Positions 16,904-26,097 of a DNA stretch of 64,000 nucleotides are shown piece after piece. The position numbers and the translations under genes are program-made. Source of the stretch: Burkholderia sp. D-99 (lineage in GTDB: Bacteria > Pseudomonadota > Gammaproteobacteria > Burkholderiales > Burkholderiaceae); contig NZ_JAAOXM010000001.1 in assembly GCF_011605345.1 (NCBI RefSeq), forward strand, positions 744,001-808,000. The letters are read 5' to 3'. Numbering within the stretch: the stretch's first letter is position 1; the number at the start of each line of letters is the position of its first letter. Under the pieces are notes generated by a model. The model made no database searches and was not told the origin of the DNA. It saw only the letters and a program-made list of their open reading frames with translations.

Positions 16904-17410
16904 TCACGCGTCCGGGCGCGGCGCAAGCCGGGCGACGTGTTCCGCGTAGTCGGGAAACGCAGCGGCCAGCGCGGCCGCGTCGGCCAGTTCGAATTCCGCG
17001 AACTCGAAGCCCGGCGCCACCGTACAGCCGACGAGCGCGACGTGCTCCGGCGCCGCGCAGCGCGCGCCGAACCAGCTCCCGCCCCGCACGACCGCCTGGA
17101 ACACGGTGCCCGGATGCGTGAGCGGGTTGCCGAGCCGGTGGATCGTCAACCCGTCGCGCTCGTCGAGTACCCACACCTCGATCGGATCGCCCGCATAGAA
17201 ATGCCAGACTTCGTCGGAACGGATCCGGTGCCATGACGAGTACGCGCCATCGCACAACAGGTAGTAGATCGCCGTCGACGCCGCGCGTGGCGCGCCGTCG
17301 GCCGGACGCACGACCGAATCGGTCGCACGGTAGGTTTCGCGGAAAAAGCCGCCTTCGGGATGCGGCTGCAGGTCGAACTGGCGAATCAGGTCGGTAGCGG
17401 AAATCGGCAT
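16904..17410 (-). CDS. Cupin protein of the DUF985 (Cupin_5) family
   Basis: 168 residues, cytoplasmic. The protein follows the DUF985 pattern: LIRQFDLQPHPEGGFFRETYR at the start, TAIYYLL, the cupin strand SSWHRIRSDEVWHFYAGDPI with metal-ligand type His and Glu, then VVRGGSWFGAR and LVGCTVAPGFEFAEFEL near the end. Family members are small beta-barrels of unclear function, often suggested to act on sugars or to bind a metal. It reads away from the DedA-rhodanese gene's promoter in the same direction with 164 bp between. No operon partner is evident. Confidence 0.88.
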   Translation of the reverse strand: MPISATDLIRQFDLQPHPEGGFFRETYRATDSVVRPADGAPRAASTAIYYLLCDGAYSSWHRIRSDEVWHFYAGDPIEVWVLDERDGLTIHRLGNPLTHPGTVFQAVVRGGSWFGARCAAPEHVALVGCTVAPGFEFAEFELADAAALAAAFPDYAEHVARLAPRPDA

Positions 17411-17793
17411 GGCGGATGACGTCGGTAAGGTGAGGAACCGGGCACCCGGCGCGGCGGCTCGCTTCGCTTATCGCGAACGCGACCGCATGCCGCCGGATGC
17501 CGCTGCGTCGAACGCCGCGGCCATGCGCGCGGCGAACAAGCGGATACCGGCCGATGCTGCCAGAACTGCGTGTCGGGATGCAACTGTGGCCACGCGATTG
17601 CGCCGTGACGGTGCGTCGGGTGTGCAGCCCTCGCCCGGCCCCGATGGGACAGACGCGATAGCCGCGCTCACACGCCGAGCGTCGACCGGCATGTCGTGCG
17701 TTTCCGTTTTCTCAGGCCATCATCCGACGAATGCGCGAGACGGTCGCCGCCCGCGACCGCCCGTGCATCAGCGTCAGCGCCTTGCAGCGTGCG
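17411..17793. other. Gene-free stretch between cupin and Usp genes
   Basis: 383 bp. No coding frame convinces on either strand and no strong hairpin is seen. It would contain the cupin promoter. Confidence 0.5.
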
Positions 17794-18264
17794 TCACGCA
17801 GCCGACGGCGCGCCGGGCTCGCTGTGCCGCACCAGCAGCACGGGCCGGTCGGCCGCGCGCAGCAGCGATTCGGCGACGCTGCCGAGCAGCAGCCGGCGCA
17901 GGCCGTGCCGCCCGCTCGTGCCCATCACGATCAGGTCGGCATCGGCTTCGGCCGCCGTGCGCATCAGCACCGTGGCGACATCCTCGCCGTAGGCGTCGAG
18001 CGCGCGCACGGTGCCTGGCACATGCTCCTGGGCGAGCACCGCTTTCGCATCGTCGAGCACCGGTGTCGCGGCAGCGGTCGCAGCCGCATCGCCATCGCGC
18101 TCGGCCGCGAAGCCCGCATCGACGTCGACGAGCTGCGGCCGGTGCTCGACGACATACGCGCAGGTGACTTCGCCGCCGGACGCCGCCGCGATCCGGATCG
18201 CCTCGTTCAGCGCGAGACGCGCGCTCGGGCTGCCGTCCAGCCCGACGAAAATCCGCTTGTACAT
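17794..18264 (-). CDS. Universal stress protein, single domain
   Basis: 156 residues from ATG 18264 (MYKRIFVGLDGSPSARLAL); GGAGG lies 8-9 bases upstream, so the longer frame to 18291 is not used. One complete Usp fold ends with DLIVMGTSGRHGLRRL, GSVAES, giving the G-x2-G-x9-G-S ATP-binding motif, and VLLVR. It should be an ATP-binding dimer in the cytoplasm. A strong FNR-type palindrome lies about 120 bases upstream. The arrangement parallels that of the tandem Usp gene at 4340-5275, so both are probably induced under low oxygen. Confidence 0.95.
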   Translation of the reverse strand: MYKRIFVGLDGSPSARLALNEAIRIAAASGGEVTCAYVVEHRPQLVDVDAGFAAERDGDAAATAAATPVLDDAKAVLAQEHVPGTVRALDAYGEDVATVLMRTAAEADADLIVMGTSGRHGLRRLLLGSVAESLLRAADRPVLLVRHSEPGAPSAA

Positions 18265-18586
18265 GGTCCGTCCCTCCGACCGGGCACGCATCGCGCGTTG
18301 CGCGACGACGGCCCGCTATCGCCACCCGGCCCGGTGCCGGCTGGCCTGCCGAACAGTCTGCCCCACGTGCCGACGCGCCCGTTGATGCGCGTCAAGTGCG
18401 GCCGATGCGCCCGTTGCTGCGCGCCGGTTGCCGCAATTTCTAGTGACCCCATTACAAAAAACGTGTAAATCGCGCACAATTTCATCTTGAAAATAGACGT
18501 TGCGTGCAGCCGGTGCGAGTTTTGCCTGGTTTTGCTGCGCTGCCCCCGTGCCACGGGGCGGCCCCCGACAACAGAATGGCCATCGA
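18265..18586. other. Divergent promoter region, Usp and histidine kinase
   Basis: 322 bp between divergent starts. It holds the FNR-like site at 18382-18395. An AT-rich patch near 18440-18500 may serve the kinase promoter. Confidence 0.5.
18382..18395 (-). promoter_or_regulatory. FNR/Anr-box-like palindrome upstream of the Usp gene
   Basis: TTGATGCGCGTCAA matches TTGAT-N4-ATCAA at 9 of 10 defined bases. It is about 120 bases upstream of ATG 18264. Confidence 0.5.
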
Positions 18587-20695
18587 ATGACCGCAAGTGG
18601 AACCCCGACGCGTGACGCCCGAGGGCCCACGCGCCTCCAGATCATGTTACGCCAGCCGCTCGCGGCCGGCGTTGTTGTGCTGTGCGCCGGCGCGGCGCTG
18701 TCGCTCGGCGTCGCGCTGCTCGTGCGCGAGCAATGGCAAGGCGCTGTCCATACGCGTTTCGAACGCCGCACGACGCACGTGACCGCGATGCTCCGCCACG
18801 AGCTGCAGTCCGGCGTTGCCGTGCTCGAAGGCGCGCGCGGCGCGTTCAGCCTCGTCCCGGGCATGACGCCCGAGCAATGGCGCCGGTATGCGGACCAGCT
18901 CGATCTCGACAGCGGCCGCTCGCCGGTTCGCCAGATCGGCTATGCGCCGCTGCCGCCCGCGACGCGCACCGCGCTCGCCGCCGCCAAACCGATGCCGGCC
19001 GGCACGCTCGCGGCCGCCGCGCTCAGCGCGCCGGCGTCGAATTCACCCGTCGTGCGCTTCGGCGCATCCGACGCGGCGCCGCTCTCGCGCGCGCTGCAGA
19101 CCGGCGACATCGCGCTCGGCGTCCACCCGGCCGACGACGACACGTCCCGCGACGCCCGCACCCTCACGCTGTTCCTGCCGGTCGCGGGGTCGCCGCATGC
19201 AGCCGCCCCGCCGTCCGGCACACGCGAAGGCGCCGCCGACGGCGTGCTGTTCGCGGCGTTGAGCCCGCGGCGCCTGATCGAGCGCGCGCTCGACGCGGAA
19301 CGCGGAATCGACGTATGGATGACCGCCGGCGGCGACCGGCGTGCGATCGTCAGCGTCGAAACGACGACCGACGAGGCGTCGGCATCGCCCGACCTGATGC
19401 GGCGCACCGACGAGCTGAATTTCGGCGGCACCGTGCTGACGCTCGCCTATTCCGCGGACGGCCGCCCGAGCGCGACCGGCGCGCAGCGTGCGGCCGGCAC
19501 CGTGCTCGCGGCGGGGCTGATCGCGTCGATCGCGTTCGCGGTGCTCGTCCATGCGCTGCTGCGCGGCCGCACCGGCGCCGCCGATTCCGGCGCGAGCAGC
19601 CGCGGCATCCTCAACGAGGCGCGGATGATGGGCATCATCCGTTCGTCGATGGAAGCGATCATCACGATCGACGAAAAACAGACGGTCGTGATTTTCAATC
19701 CGATGGCCGAGCAGGTGTTCGGCGTGTCCGCGATGGAGGCGATCGGTGCGCCGCTGTCGCGCTTCATCCCCGAACGGTTCCGCGCCGCGCACGCGAAGCA
19801 CGTCGACCAGTTCGGCGTGACCGGCGTGTCCGAGCGGCAGATGGGCCGCCAGCGGGTGCTGTTCGGGCTGCGCGCGAATGGCGAGGAGTTCCCGATCGAG
19901 GCATCGATCTCGCAGATCCGCGACGCGTCGGGCAAGCTCTATACGGTGATGCTGCGCGACATCACCGAGCGGCTGCGCGCGGAGAACGCGCTGAAGCTGT
20001 CGCGCGAGGAGTTGCGCGAACTGTCGGCGAACCTGCAGAACGTGCGCGAAGAGGAAAAGACCCGCATCGCGCGCGAACTGCACGACGACCTCGGCCAGCA
20101 GCTCACCGCGCTGAAGATGGATCTGTCGGTGGTCGAGCAGCAGCTGCGCGTGCCCGGCCGCGCGCCCGACGAGGGCGTGCAGTCGCACCTGCAGGGCATG
20201 CGGCGGCTGATCGACACGACAGTTGCATCGGTGCGGCGCATCGCGGCCGACCTGCGGCCCGTGATGCTCGACGATCTCGGCCTCGTGCCCGCGATCGAAT
20301 GGCTCGCGAACGATTTCACGAACCGCTACGGGATCGACGTCGAGCGGCACATCGAAACGGGCGGCCTCACCTTCACCAGCGCGGGCGCGACCACGTTGTT
20401 CCGGATCGTCCAGGAAGCGCTGACGAACGTCGCGCGCCATGCGGATGCGACGCGCGTTGCGCTGAGGCTCGACGTGGAGGAAGGCTTCTGCGTGTTGCGC
20501 GTCGCGGACAACGGCCGCGGCTCGGCGCCAGGCGGCCCGGCCCACGAAGACAAATCGTTCGGCCTGATCGGCATTCGCGAACGCGCCCACATGCTGGGCG
20601 GCACCGTGACGATCGACACAGCGCTCGCACGCGGTTTCTCGATTACCGTCGCATTACCGCTCGGCACAGTACAACAGGAAACGCTCATCACATGA
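18587..20695 (+). CDS. Membrane sensor histidine kinase with CHASE, PAS and HisKA_3 domains
   Basis: 702 residues from ATG 18587. Membrane segment 1 is at about residues 22-45 (LAAGVVVLCAGAALSLGVAL). A periplasmic CHASE-type sensor follows to about 290 (LEGARGAFSLVPGMTPEQWRR, RQIGYAPLPP), then membrane segment 2 (AGLIASIAFAVLVHALL). A PAS domain lies at about 345-465 (EAIITIDEKQTVVIFNPMAE). The dimerisation domain is of HisKA_3 type with H499 in ARELHDDLGQQ, and the ATPase end has RIVQEALTNVARHA and LRVADNGRG. It phosphorylates the NarL-type regulator encoded next, whose ATG overlaps its stop (ATGA). CHASE domains sense small external ligands; the ligand is unknown. Confidence 0.92.
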   Translation: MTASGTPTRDARGPTRLQIMLRQPLAAGVVVLCAGAALSLGVALLVREQWQGAVHTRFERRTTHVTAMLRHELQSGVAVLEGARGAFSLVPGMTPEQWRRYADQLDLDSGRSPVRQIGYAPLPPATRTALAAAKPMPAGTLAAAALSAPASNSPVVRFGASDAAPLSRALQTGDIALGVHPADDDTSRDARTLTLFLPVAGSPHAAAPPSGTREGAADGVLFAALSPRRLIERALDAERGIDVWMTAGGDRRAIVSVETTTDEASASPDLMRRTDELNFGGTVLTLAYSADGRPSATGAQRAAGTVLAAGLIASIAFAVLVHALLRGRTGAADSGASSRGILNEARMMGIIRSSMEAIITIDEKQTVVIFNPMAEQVFGVSAMEAIGAPLSRFIPERFRAAHAKHVDQFGVTGVSERQMGRQRVLFGLRANGEEFPIEASISQIRDASGKLYTVMLRDITERLRAENALKLSREELRELSANLQNVREEEKTRIARELHDDLGQQLTALKMDLSVVEQQLRVPGRAPDEGVQSHLQGMRRLIDTTVASVRRIAADLRPVMLDDLGLVPAIEWLANDFTNRYGIDVERHIETGGLTFTSAGATTLFRIVQEALTNVARHADATRVALRLDVEEGFCVLRVADNGRGSAPGGPAHEDKSFGLIGIRERAHMLGGTVTIDTALARGFSITVALPLGTVQQETLIT

Positions 20696-21339
20696 TCAAG
20701 GTGCTCATTGCCGACGACCATACGCTCGTACGCGACGGTCTGCGGCACATCCTCCAGAACGCCACCGGATTCGAGGTGGCCGGCGAAGCCTGCGACGGCC
20801 CGTCGACGATCGCGCTCGTGCGCGCCACGCCCGCCCAGGTGCTCGTGCTCGACCTGTCGATGCCGGGCCGCAACGGCGTCGAACTGATCAAGCAGATCAA
20901 GGACGAGAAGCCCGCGCTGCGCGTGCTCGTGCTGACCATGCACGCCGAGCAGCAATACGCGGTGCGCGCGTTCCGCGCCGGCGCGTCGGGGTATCTGACG
21001 AAGGAAAGCGCGAGCGCCGAGCTGGTCGGCGCGGTCACGAAGGTGGCGTCGGGCGGCGTCTACGTGAGCCTGGCGATGGCCGAGCAGTTCGCGCAAAGCC
21101 TGAACGAGCCGGCCGAGACGCTGCCGCACCAGCGGCTGTCCGACCGAGAATTCGACGTATTCCGGCGGATCGCCGCCGGCCAGACGCTGACGGAGATCGC
21201 CAATGCGCTATGCGTGAGCGCGAAGACGGTCAGCACGTACAAGACGCGGATCCTGGAAAAGATGCAGATGCCGCACGAAGCGGCGCTGGTGCGTTACGCG
21301 ATGCGGCACAAGCTGCTCGACGAAACGGACGACGTGTAA
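20692..21339 (+). CDS. NarL/FixJ-type response regulator
   Basis: 215 residues. Receiver domain residues 1-120 have D8, D9 and the phosphate acceptor D54 (VLVLDLSMPGRNG), with T in LVLTMHAEQ and K in GYLTKESASAE. A LuxR-type helix-turn-helix lies at about 148-205 (LSDREFDVFRRIAAGQTLTE, IANALCVSAKTVSTYKTRIL). It starts four bases inside the kinase gene, which ensures coupled translation and marks the pair as a two-component system. Target genes cannot be told from position, since the next gene is on the opposite strand. Confidence 0.95.
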   Translation: MIKVLIADDHTLVRDGLRHILQNATGFEVAGEACDGPSTIALVRATPAQVLVLDLSMPGRNGVELIKQIKDEKPALRVLVLTMHAEQQYAVRAFRAGASGYLTKESASAELVGAVTKVASGGVYVSLAMAEQFAQSLNEPAETLPHQRLSDREFDVFRRIAAGQTLTEIANALCVSAKTVSTYKTRILEKMQMPHEAALVRYAMRHKLLDETDDV

Positions 21340-21414
21340 CGGACGACGTCTGCCAGCGAATGGCCTACGCCGCCCGCCCGCGCGGCATGCGCCCGACCGG
21401 GCGGCGCACCCCGC

Positions 21415-21819
21415 TTACCGGGCGGGCACCGGGCACGCGAGATCGCCTTCCTCGCAGGACAGGTAGCCCTTCAGCGTTTCGGTGCGCGCTTTCGTCAGAT
21501 CGTCGAGGCAGGTCGACACGACCATCGGATACGCGCTGCCGCCCTCGGCGTTCGCGCTGGAGAAGTTGCATTCGGCATCGCGGTACGCAATCCATGCACG
21601 CTGCGCATTCACGAGTTTGTCGGCGAGCGGCCGCGCATCGCGCAGGCGCGCGGTGACGGCCTGGTAGGTCCGGTTCAGTTCCCCGTCGGATTTCTTGTAC
21701 GCGCGGTCGGCGCATGCCGTCATCGCCGCCTGATCCGTCGCGTCGGCACAATTCGCCTGCGCATGGGCGACGTTCGCCGTCAGCGCCAGCGCGCACAGCA
21801 GACCGGTCAAGACACGCAT
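21415..21819 (-). CDS. LprI-like (DUF1311) periplasmic protein
   Basis: 134 residues with a clear signal peptide (MRVLTGLLCALALTANVAHA/QANC). The mature part matches the DUF1311/LprI pattern: four-helix style with paired cysteines (NCADATDQAAMTACADRAYK, CNFSS, VSTCLDDL) and the signature LNRTYQAV...LVNAQRAWIAYRDAEC. Family members include a mycobacterial lysozyme-inhibiting lipoprotein; here there is no lipobox, so it is probably soluble in the periplasm. An extra acidic cysteine pair ends the protein (SCEEGDLAC). It converges with the response regulator gene. Confidence 0.88.
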   Translation of the reverse strand: MRVLTGLLCALALTANVAHAQANCADATDQAAMTACADRAYKKSDGELNRTYQAVTARLRDARPLADKLVNAQRAWIAYRDAECNFSSANAEGGSAYPMVVSTCLDDLTKARTETLKGYLSCEEGDLACPVPAR

Positions 21820-22170
21820 GGATGCTCCTTGTTGTTCGTTGAAATCGTGGAACCCGGTGCCGGGCTTGCCGCGCTGTCGCGCATCGGCCGCCGTGCCCAG
21901 GCGGCGACACCGATCGCGATGCTAGCGCACGCGCGCCGGCTTGTCAGCCGGCATCGCAACCCATGCGACGCCTTGCATATCGGCCTTCCGAACCTACACT
22001 TGAAAATCGATACGCCGCTTCAGGCCCGCGCTATCGCATCCATCCCGTCTCCGCTTCCGCGCATTCCTCAGCGCATTTCGCGTTCGCATCGCCGAGCGGG
22101 GTGACGATTCGTCGGTCAGATTCCTCCACCCGGCCCAACGTGCAATCACCGTCGCTCCCTGGAGGGAATC
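21820..22170. other. Divergent promoter region, LprI-like and DUF1326 genes
   Basis: 351 bp. No coding frame convinces. A ribosome site CTGGAGGG precedes ATG 22171. No strong palindrome is seen. Confidence 0.5.
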
Positions 22171-22773
22171 ATGAGCTATCACCTGGAAGGCCGTCTGCTC
22201 GAGGTCTGCAACTGCCGCGTACTCTGCCCGTGCTGGATCGGCGAGGATCCGGATTTCGGCGTCTGCGACACGATCGTCGCCTGGCATGTCGACAAGGGCA
22301 CCATCGACGGCGTCGACGTCAGCGGCAACACGATCGCCGCCGTGTGCCGCGTGCCGGGCAACATCCTGCAAGGCAATTGGACGGCTGCGATCTATGTGAG
22401 CGACAAGGCGTCCGACGCGCAGGAGCAGGCGCTGCTCAAGGTCTACACGGGCCAGGCCGGCGGCCCGATCGCCGAACTCGCGAAGCTGATCGGCACGGTC
22501 GTGTCGATCGAACGCGCGCCCATCACCTTCAATGTCGAAGGGGCGCGCGGCACCCTGTCGATCGGCACCGACTACCACGCGGAACTCGAACCGTACCTCG
22601 GCCCGAGCGGCGCGCAGACGACGCTGACCGACACCGTGTTCTCGACGGTGCCCGGCGCACCGGTGTTCGTCGGCAAGGCGCCCGTCTACCGGTCGAAGAA
22701 TGCGGCGATCGGCATCGACGTCGATCTGAAGAATCACAACGCGCTGCAGAGCACGTTCCTGTTCGACGCGTGA
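22171..22773 (+). CDS. DUF1326 protein
   Basis: 200 residues, cytoplasmic. GGAGG lies 7 bases before the start. The N-terminus has the family's hallmark cysteine cluster ACN-type motif (LLEVCNCRVLCPCWIGEDPD), which suggests metal or haem-like cofactor binding, followed by VCDTIVAWHVDKG. The C-terminal half has YHAELEPYLGPSGAQTTLTD. DUF1326 genes are regularly found next to DUF2182 membrane genes, as here, so the two products probably work together. The function is not established. Confidence 0.85.
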   Translation: MSYHLEGRLLEVCNCRVLCPCWIGEDPDFGVCDTIVAWHVDKGTIDGVDVSGNTIAAVCRVPGNILQGNWTAAIYVSDKASDAQEQALLKVYTGQAGGPIAELAKLIGTVVSIERAPITFNVEGARGTLSIGTDYHAELEPYLGPSGAQTTLTDTVFSTVPGAPVFVGKAPVYRSKNAAIGIDVDLKNHNALQSTFLFDA

Positions 22774-22796
22774 AACGCGATCGCACGCCAACGGTC

Positions 22797-23585
22797 ATGG
22801 CTGCGTCACTGCATCGGCGCCTGTTTCCGCTCGTGCTCGCGAGCCTCGCCGCATTCGCGTGGCTCACCCTGTGGGCGTGGACACGCAGTCCGTACGGGCG
22901 ATATCTCGACCACGGCGACAGCACATTGTCCGCACCGTTCAGCACGCTTTGCCGCGCGCTGCCGGGCGGCACGCTGTGGCTGCCGGCCGCATTCGACGCG
23001 GCCGGCTGGACGCTGATGATCCTCGCGATGATGCTGCCGACGACGCTGTCGCTGTTCGATGCGTTCGCCCGCGTCGTCGCGAGCCGACCCGACCAGACGC
23101 GCCTGCTCGTGCTCGTCGGCATCGGCTACGTTGCCACGTGGAGCGGCTTCGGCCTCATCGCGCACGGTCTGCACGGGCTGCTGCTGACAGGCGTCGCGCG
23201 GATGCCGGCGCTCGCGTGGCGCGGCTGGCTGATCGGCGCGGCCGTATTCGCGCTCGCCGGCGCGTTCCAGTTCAGCGGACTGAAGACGCACTGTCTCGAC
23301 CGTTGCCGCACGCCCTTCAGTTTCGTGATCAGCCGCTGGCGCGGGCGCACGCCGATGCGTCACGCGTTCGCGCTCGGCGTCAGCCACGGGCTCTTCTGCG
23401 TCGGCTGCTGCTGGGCGCTGATGCTGCTGATGTTCGTCGTCGGTGCCGGCAGTCTCGGCTGGATGCTGTCGCTCGCCGCGGTGATGGCCCTCGAGAAGAA
23501 TGCGTCGTGGGGGCAGGCGCTCACCGCGCCGCTCGGCGTCGCGTTGTTCGGCGCGGCCGTGCTGATCGTCGCCAGCCACGCGTGA
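22797..23585 (+). CDS. DUF2182 integral membrane protein
   Basis: About 262 residues with six to seven hydrophobic segments. The signature WTLMILAMMLPTTLSLFDAF (the A-M-M-x-P type metal-like motif of DUF2182), KTHCLDRCRTPFSF and GLFCVGCCWALMLLMFVVG identify the family, often described as a predicted metal-binding membrane protein. An alternative GTG start at 22770 would overlap the DUF1326 stop (GTGA) and add nine residues; neither start has a good ribosome site. The tight link to the DUF1326 gene supports one operon and a joint role. Confidence 0.82.
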   Translation: MAASLHRRLFPLVLASLAAFAWLTLWAWTRSPYGRYLDHGDSTLSAPFSTLCRALPGGTLWLPAAFDAAGWTLMILAMMLPTTLSLFDAFARVVASRPDQTRLLVLVGIGYVATWSGFGLIAHGLHGLLLTGVARMPALAWRGWLIGAAVFALAGAFQFSGLKTHCLDRCRTPFSFVISRWRGRTPMRHAFALGVSHGLFCVGCCWALMLLMFVVGAGSLGWMLSLAAVMALEKNASWGQALTAPLGVALFGAAVLIVASHA

Positions 23586-23593
23586 GGCCCGCG

Positions 23594-24487
23594 ATGCGAC
23601 CGCCTGCCTCCACTTTCGCGCTGCATGTCCGGCCAGGCGCGCGCGTCGCCGCGCTGACATCGATCGCGATGCTCGCGTTCGCGTCGAATTCGCTGCTGTG
23701 TCGGCTCGCGCTGCAGGCCGGGCGGATCGACGCGGCCAGCTTCGGCAGCCTGCGCCTCGTATCCGGTGCGCTGATGCTCGCGATCGTCGCGCGCGCGGGG
23801 GCGCGACGGCCCACCCCGCCTGCGGACTGGCCCGCCGCGGCGATGCTGTTCGTGTACGTCACGTGCTTTTCGTTTGCGTACCTGACCGTCAGCGCGGCCA
23901 CCGGCGCGCTGATCCTGTTCGGCGCGGTGCAACTGACGATGTTTGCGGCCGGATGGCACGCCGGCGAACGGTTCGCGGCGGCCGGCTGGGCCGGGTTCGG
24001 TGCGGCGCTCGGCGGGCTGGTGTATCTCGTGTCGCCCGGGCTCGCCGCGCCGACGCCGCGCGGCGCCGCGCTGATGACGGCCGCGGGCATTGCATGGGGA
24101 ATCTATTCGATACGCGGCCGTCGGCCGGTCGATCCGGTTGCGGCGACCACCGGCAATTTCCTGCGTGCCGCGCCGCTGGCACTCGCGCTGAGCGTCGCGC
24201 TCGCCGCCCGCTTTCACGTCACGCCGGCCGGCGTCGTGCTCGCCGTGCTTTCCGGCGCGCTGACCTCGGGCCTCGGCTACGTGCTCTGGTACGCCGCGCT
24301 GCGGCACCTCACGGCGATGCGCGCCGCGGCGGTTCAGCTCTCCGTCCCGCCCATCGCCGCGTGCGGCGCCGTGCTGTTCCTGTCGGAACAACCGACCTGG
24401 CGGCTCGCGCTCGCATCGGCCGCGATCCTCGGCGGTGTCGCGGCCGTGCTGGCGACGCGGGCCCGCCAGACGGATAGCAGCCGGTGA
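23594..24487 (+). CDS. DMT-family transporter (EamA domains)
   Basis: 297 residues with about ten hydrophobic segments arranged as two EamA halves. Typical phrases are LTSIAMLAFASNSLLCRLAL at the start, SFGSLRLVSGALM, GIAWGIYSIRGRR at the start of the second half, and ALTSGLGYVLWYAALRHLTA with VQLSVPPIAACGAVLFLSEQ near the end. Such proteins export or exchange amino acids and metabolites across the inner membrane. It starts 8 bp after the DUF2182 gene, so it is in the same transcript; whether its substrate relates to those proteins is unknown. Confidence 0.88.
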   Translation: MRPPASTFALHVRPGARVAALTSIAMLAFASNSLLCRLALQAGRIDAASFGSLRLVSGALMLAIVARAGARRPTPPADWPAAAMLFVYVTCFSFAYLTVSAATGALILFGAVQLTMFAAGWHAGERFAAAGWAGFGAALGGLVYLVSPGLAAPTPRGAALMTAAGIAWGIYSIRGRRPVDPVAATTGNFLRAAPLALALSVALAARFHVTPAGVVLAVLSGALTSGLGYVLWYAALRHLTAMRAAAVQLSVPPIAACGAVLFLSEQPTWRLALASAAILGGVAAVLATRARQTDSSR

Positions 24488-24527
24488 TGCGCGCTCGCGC
24501 GGCCCCCGTCCGGGCAGCCAAAATGCA

Positions 24528-24558
24528 AAACCCGTACACGGATACCGTGCACGGGTTT
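24528..24558. terminator. Bidirectional Rho-independent terminator
   Basis: AAACCCGTACACGG and CCGTGCACGGGTTT form a 14-bp stem with one G-T type mismatch and the loop ATA. A runs before and T runs after serve both strands. It lies between the convergent EamA and DUF4148 genes. Confidence 0.75.
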
Positions 24559-24602
24559 CAGAAAAGACGCCAAGCCGGGCGCCCTTGCGGGCGCTGCCAC
24601 GC

Positions 24603-24932
24603 TTAGTGGCCGAAGAACACCGACGAACGGTCGGTTGCGGCCGGCACGAGCACGCGCTGGCCCGACTGCGACGTCCCGACAGGGTTCGAACCGTAGCCCG
24701 TTGCATCGGCTTGCGCGCCGGTGTTCTGAGCGGCGGCGATCTTTGCCTGCGCGGCCTGGATGTTTTCCGGGTAGTTGATCCAGTCGTTCGGGTTGTAGCC
24801 GGCCTTTTCGAGCTGGACCAGCTCGGCGCGCACTTGCGCGCGCGTCAGCGGCTGCTGGTTCGATTGGGCGAACGAAACGACCGGTGCGGCCACCAGAGCG
24901 GCCAGTGCAACTGCCTTGATCAGTGATTTCAT
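24603..24932 (-). CDS. DUF4148 secreted protein
   Basis: 109 residues with a signal peptide (MKSLIKAVALAALVAAPVVS, cleaved after FAQ or SFA). The mature protein has the DUF4148 signature LTRAQVRAELVQLEKAGYNP followed by YPENIQAAQAKI. These small periplasmic proteins are numerous in Burkholderia and have no assigned function. Another copy of the family is encoded at 50424-50726. The start has GGAGG about 8 bases upstream (CCTCC on the plus strand at 24943-24947). Confidence 0.92.
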   Translation of the reverse strand: MKSLIKAVALAALVAAPVVSFAQSNQQPLTRAQVRAELVQLEKAGYNPNDWINYPENIQAAQAKIAAAQNTGAQADATGYGSNPVGTSQSGQRVLVPAATDRSSVFFGH

Positions 24933-25154
24933 GATGCGTTACCTCCAGGATTGTTTTGTCAGGCGCTTCGGACTCGGGGTCGTTGCGCATGAGTAGAAGT
25001 CTAGGAGGCTGCGATATCAGGGTAAATACTTAAATCGCGAATTCACTGTTGACGGAAAACATACAATCGTCGCGGAATCCACTGAATCATCAGATGATTA
25101 TCGGCGTTCACGCACCGAATGCCGCGATACGGCACCCGGCGTGCCCGCCGCGCA

Positions 25155-26018
25155 TCAGCGCCCCGGCGACGGCATCAGCCGGTCGAACAGCAGCGCCTTG
25201 AGGCGAATCAGGTCGTCGGCGCCGGTTTCGCCGAACGCGGCGTGATGAAGCGTCAGCGCGGGCGCAGCCGGATCGGCATGAACGGCCCGCACCGTGCTGT
25301 CGAGGGCCAGCAGTTCGACCCGGTCGCCCGCCGCGAACGGCAGCAGCACACGCAGGGGCTCGCCGGTTGCGGCGATCGGCCGGTCGACGGCGATCGACAG
25401 CCCGCTCACGCTGATGTCGTGCACCATCCCGATGCCTTCCGCGCCCTCCGCTCCGCCTGCGCAGCAGGCGGCGATCCGCACCGGCACGCGCGGCTCCGCG
25501 CGCGTGCGCAGCCGGTCGACGAAGCCGGGCGGCGACAGGATCAGGAACCGCGTGCCGCCCGATGCCTGCACCGACTCGACCGTCGCGCCGAAACGCGACA
25601 CCGCGGCACGGCCGATCGCCACGGCCTCGATGTCGTCGCCATGCGCGAAGTCGAACGCGGCCGCGGGCTGCGGCTCGACGAACAGTGCACCCGATGCGGC
25701 GATGCCGATCAGCCGGTAGCGCTGCAGCCCGCGGGTCGTGCCGACCCGGCGGCGGATGCCGATCGCGGCGCCTGCCGACAATCCCATCTGTGTCGCGTGC
25801 GGCGCCGCGTCAGGCACGCGCGGCTCGGCTTCGGCGTCGTCGCGCCGGCGTACCGGCCGGAAATGGTCGAACAGGAATGCATGCTGCGCGGCATCGCGCA
25901 GCGCCGTGCCGGCCGGCAGCAATGCGGCGCCGTCGGCATCGTAAAGATCGAAGCCGAGCGGGACGCCGGCGGCGAGATCGTCGCGCGCGAGCGGGACGTA
26001 GTCGGAAGATAGCCTCAT
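25155..26018 (-). CDS. PilZ-domain protein, likely c-di-GMP binding (YcgR-like layout)
   Basis: 287 residues, cytoplasmic. Residues about 75-180 resemble the N-terminal YcgR-type domain of flagellar-brake proteins. The PilZ domain follows, with the RxxxR motif in TRAEPRVPVRIAA (near residue 187) and the D-x-S-x-x-G motif in VHDISVSGLSIAV. Both c-di-GMP contact motifs are therefore intact. It may control motility or surface polysaccharide. It stands alone next to the PBP1A gene and is far from flagellar genes, so its target is not known. Confidence 0.85.
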   Translation of the reverse strand: MRLSSDYVPLARDDLAAGVPLGFDLYDADGAALLPAGTALRDAAQHAFLFDHFRPVRRRDDAEAEPRVPDAAPHATQMGLSAGAAIGIRRRVGTTRGLQRYRLIGIAASGALFVEPQPAAAFDFAHGDDIEAVAIGRAAVSRFGATVESVQASGGTRFLILSPPGFVDRLRTRAEPRVPVRIAACCAGGAEGAEGIGMVHDISVSGLSIAVDRPIAATGEPLRVLLPFAAGDRVELLALDSTVRAVHADPAAPALTLHHAAFGETGADDLIRLKALLFDRLMPSPGR

Positions 26019-26097
26019 CGGAGAGGCGCGGAGCGACCGCGCGAGCTGTCATGACAACATGATTACGGCAGCGTCGCGCGAAATCTGAACGGCTCCG

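Noticed and set aside
18576-18590. Four-codon leader frame (ATG GCC ATC GAA TGA) overlapping the kinase start
   Set aside because: Too short to support without evidence of translation; no ribosome site seen.
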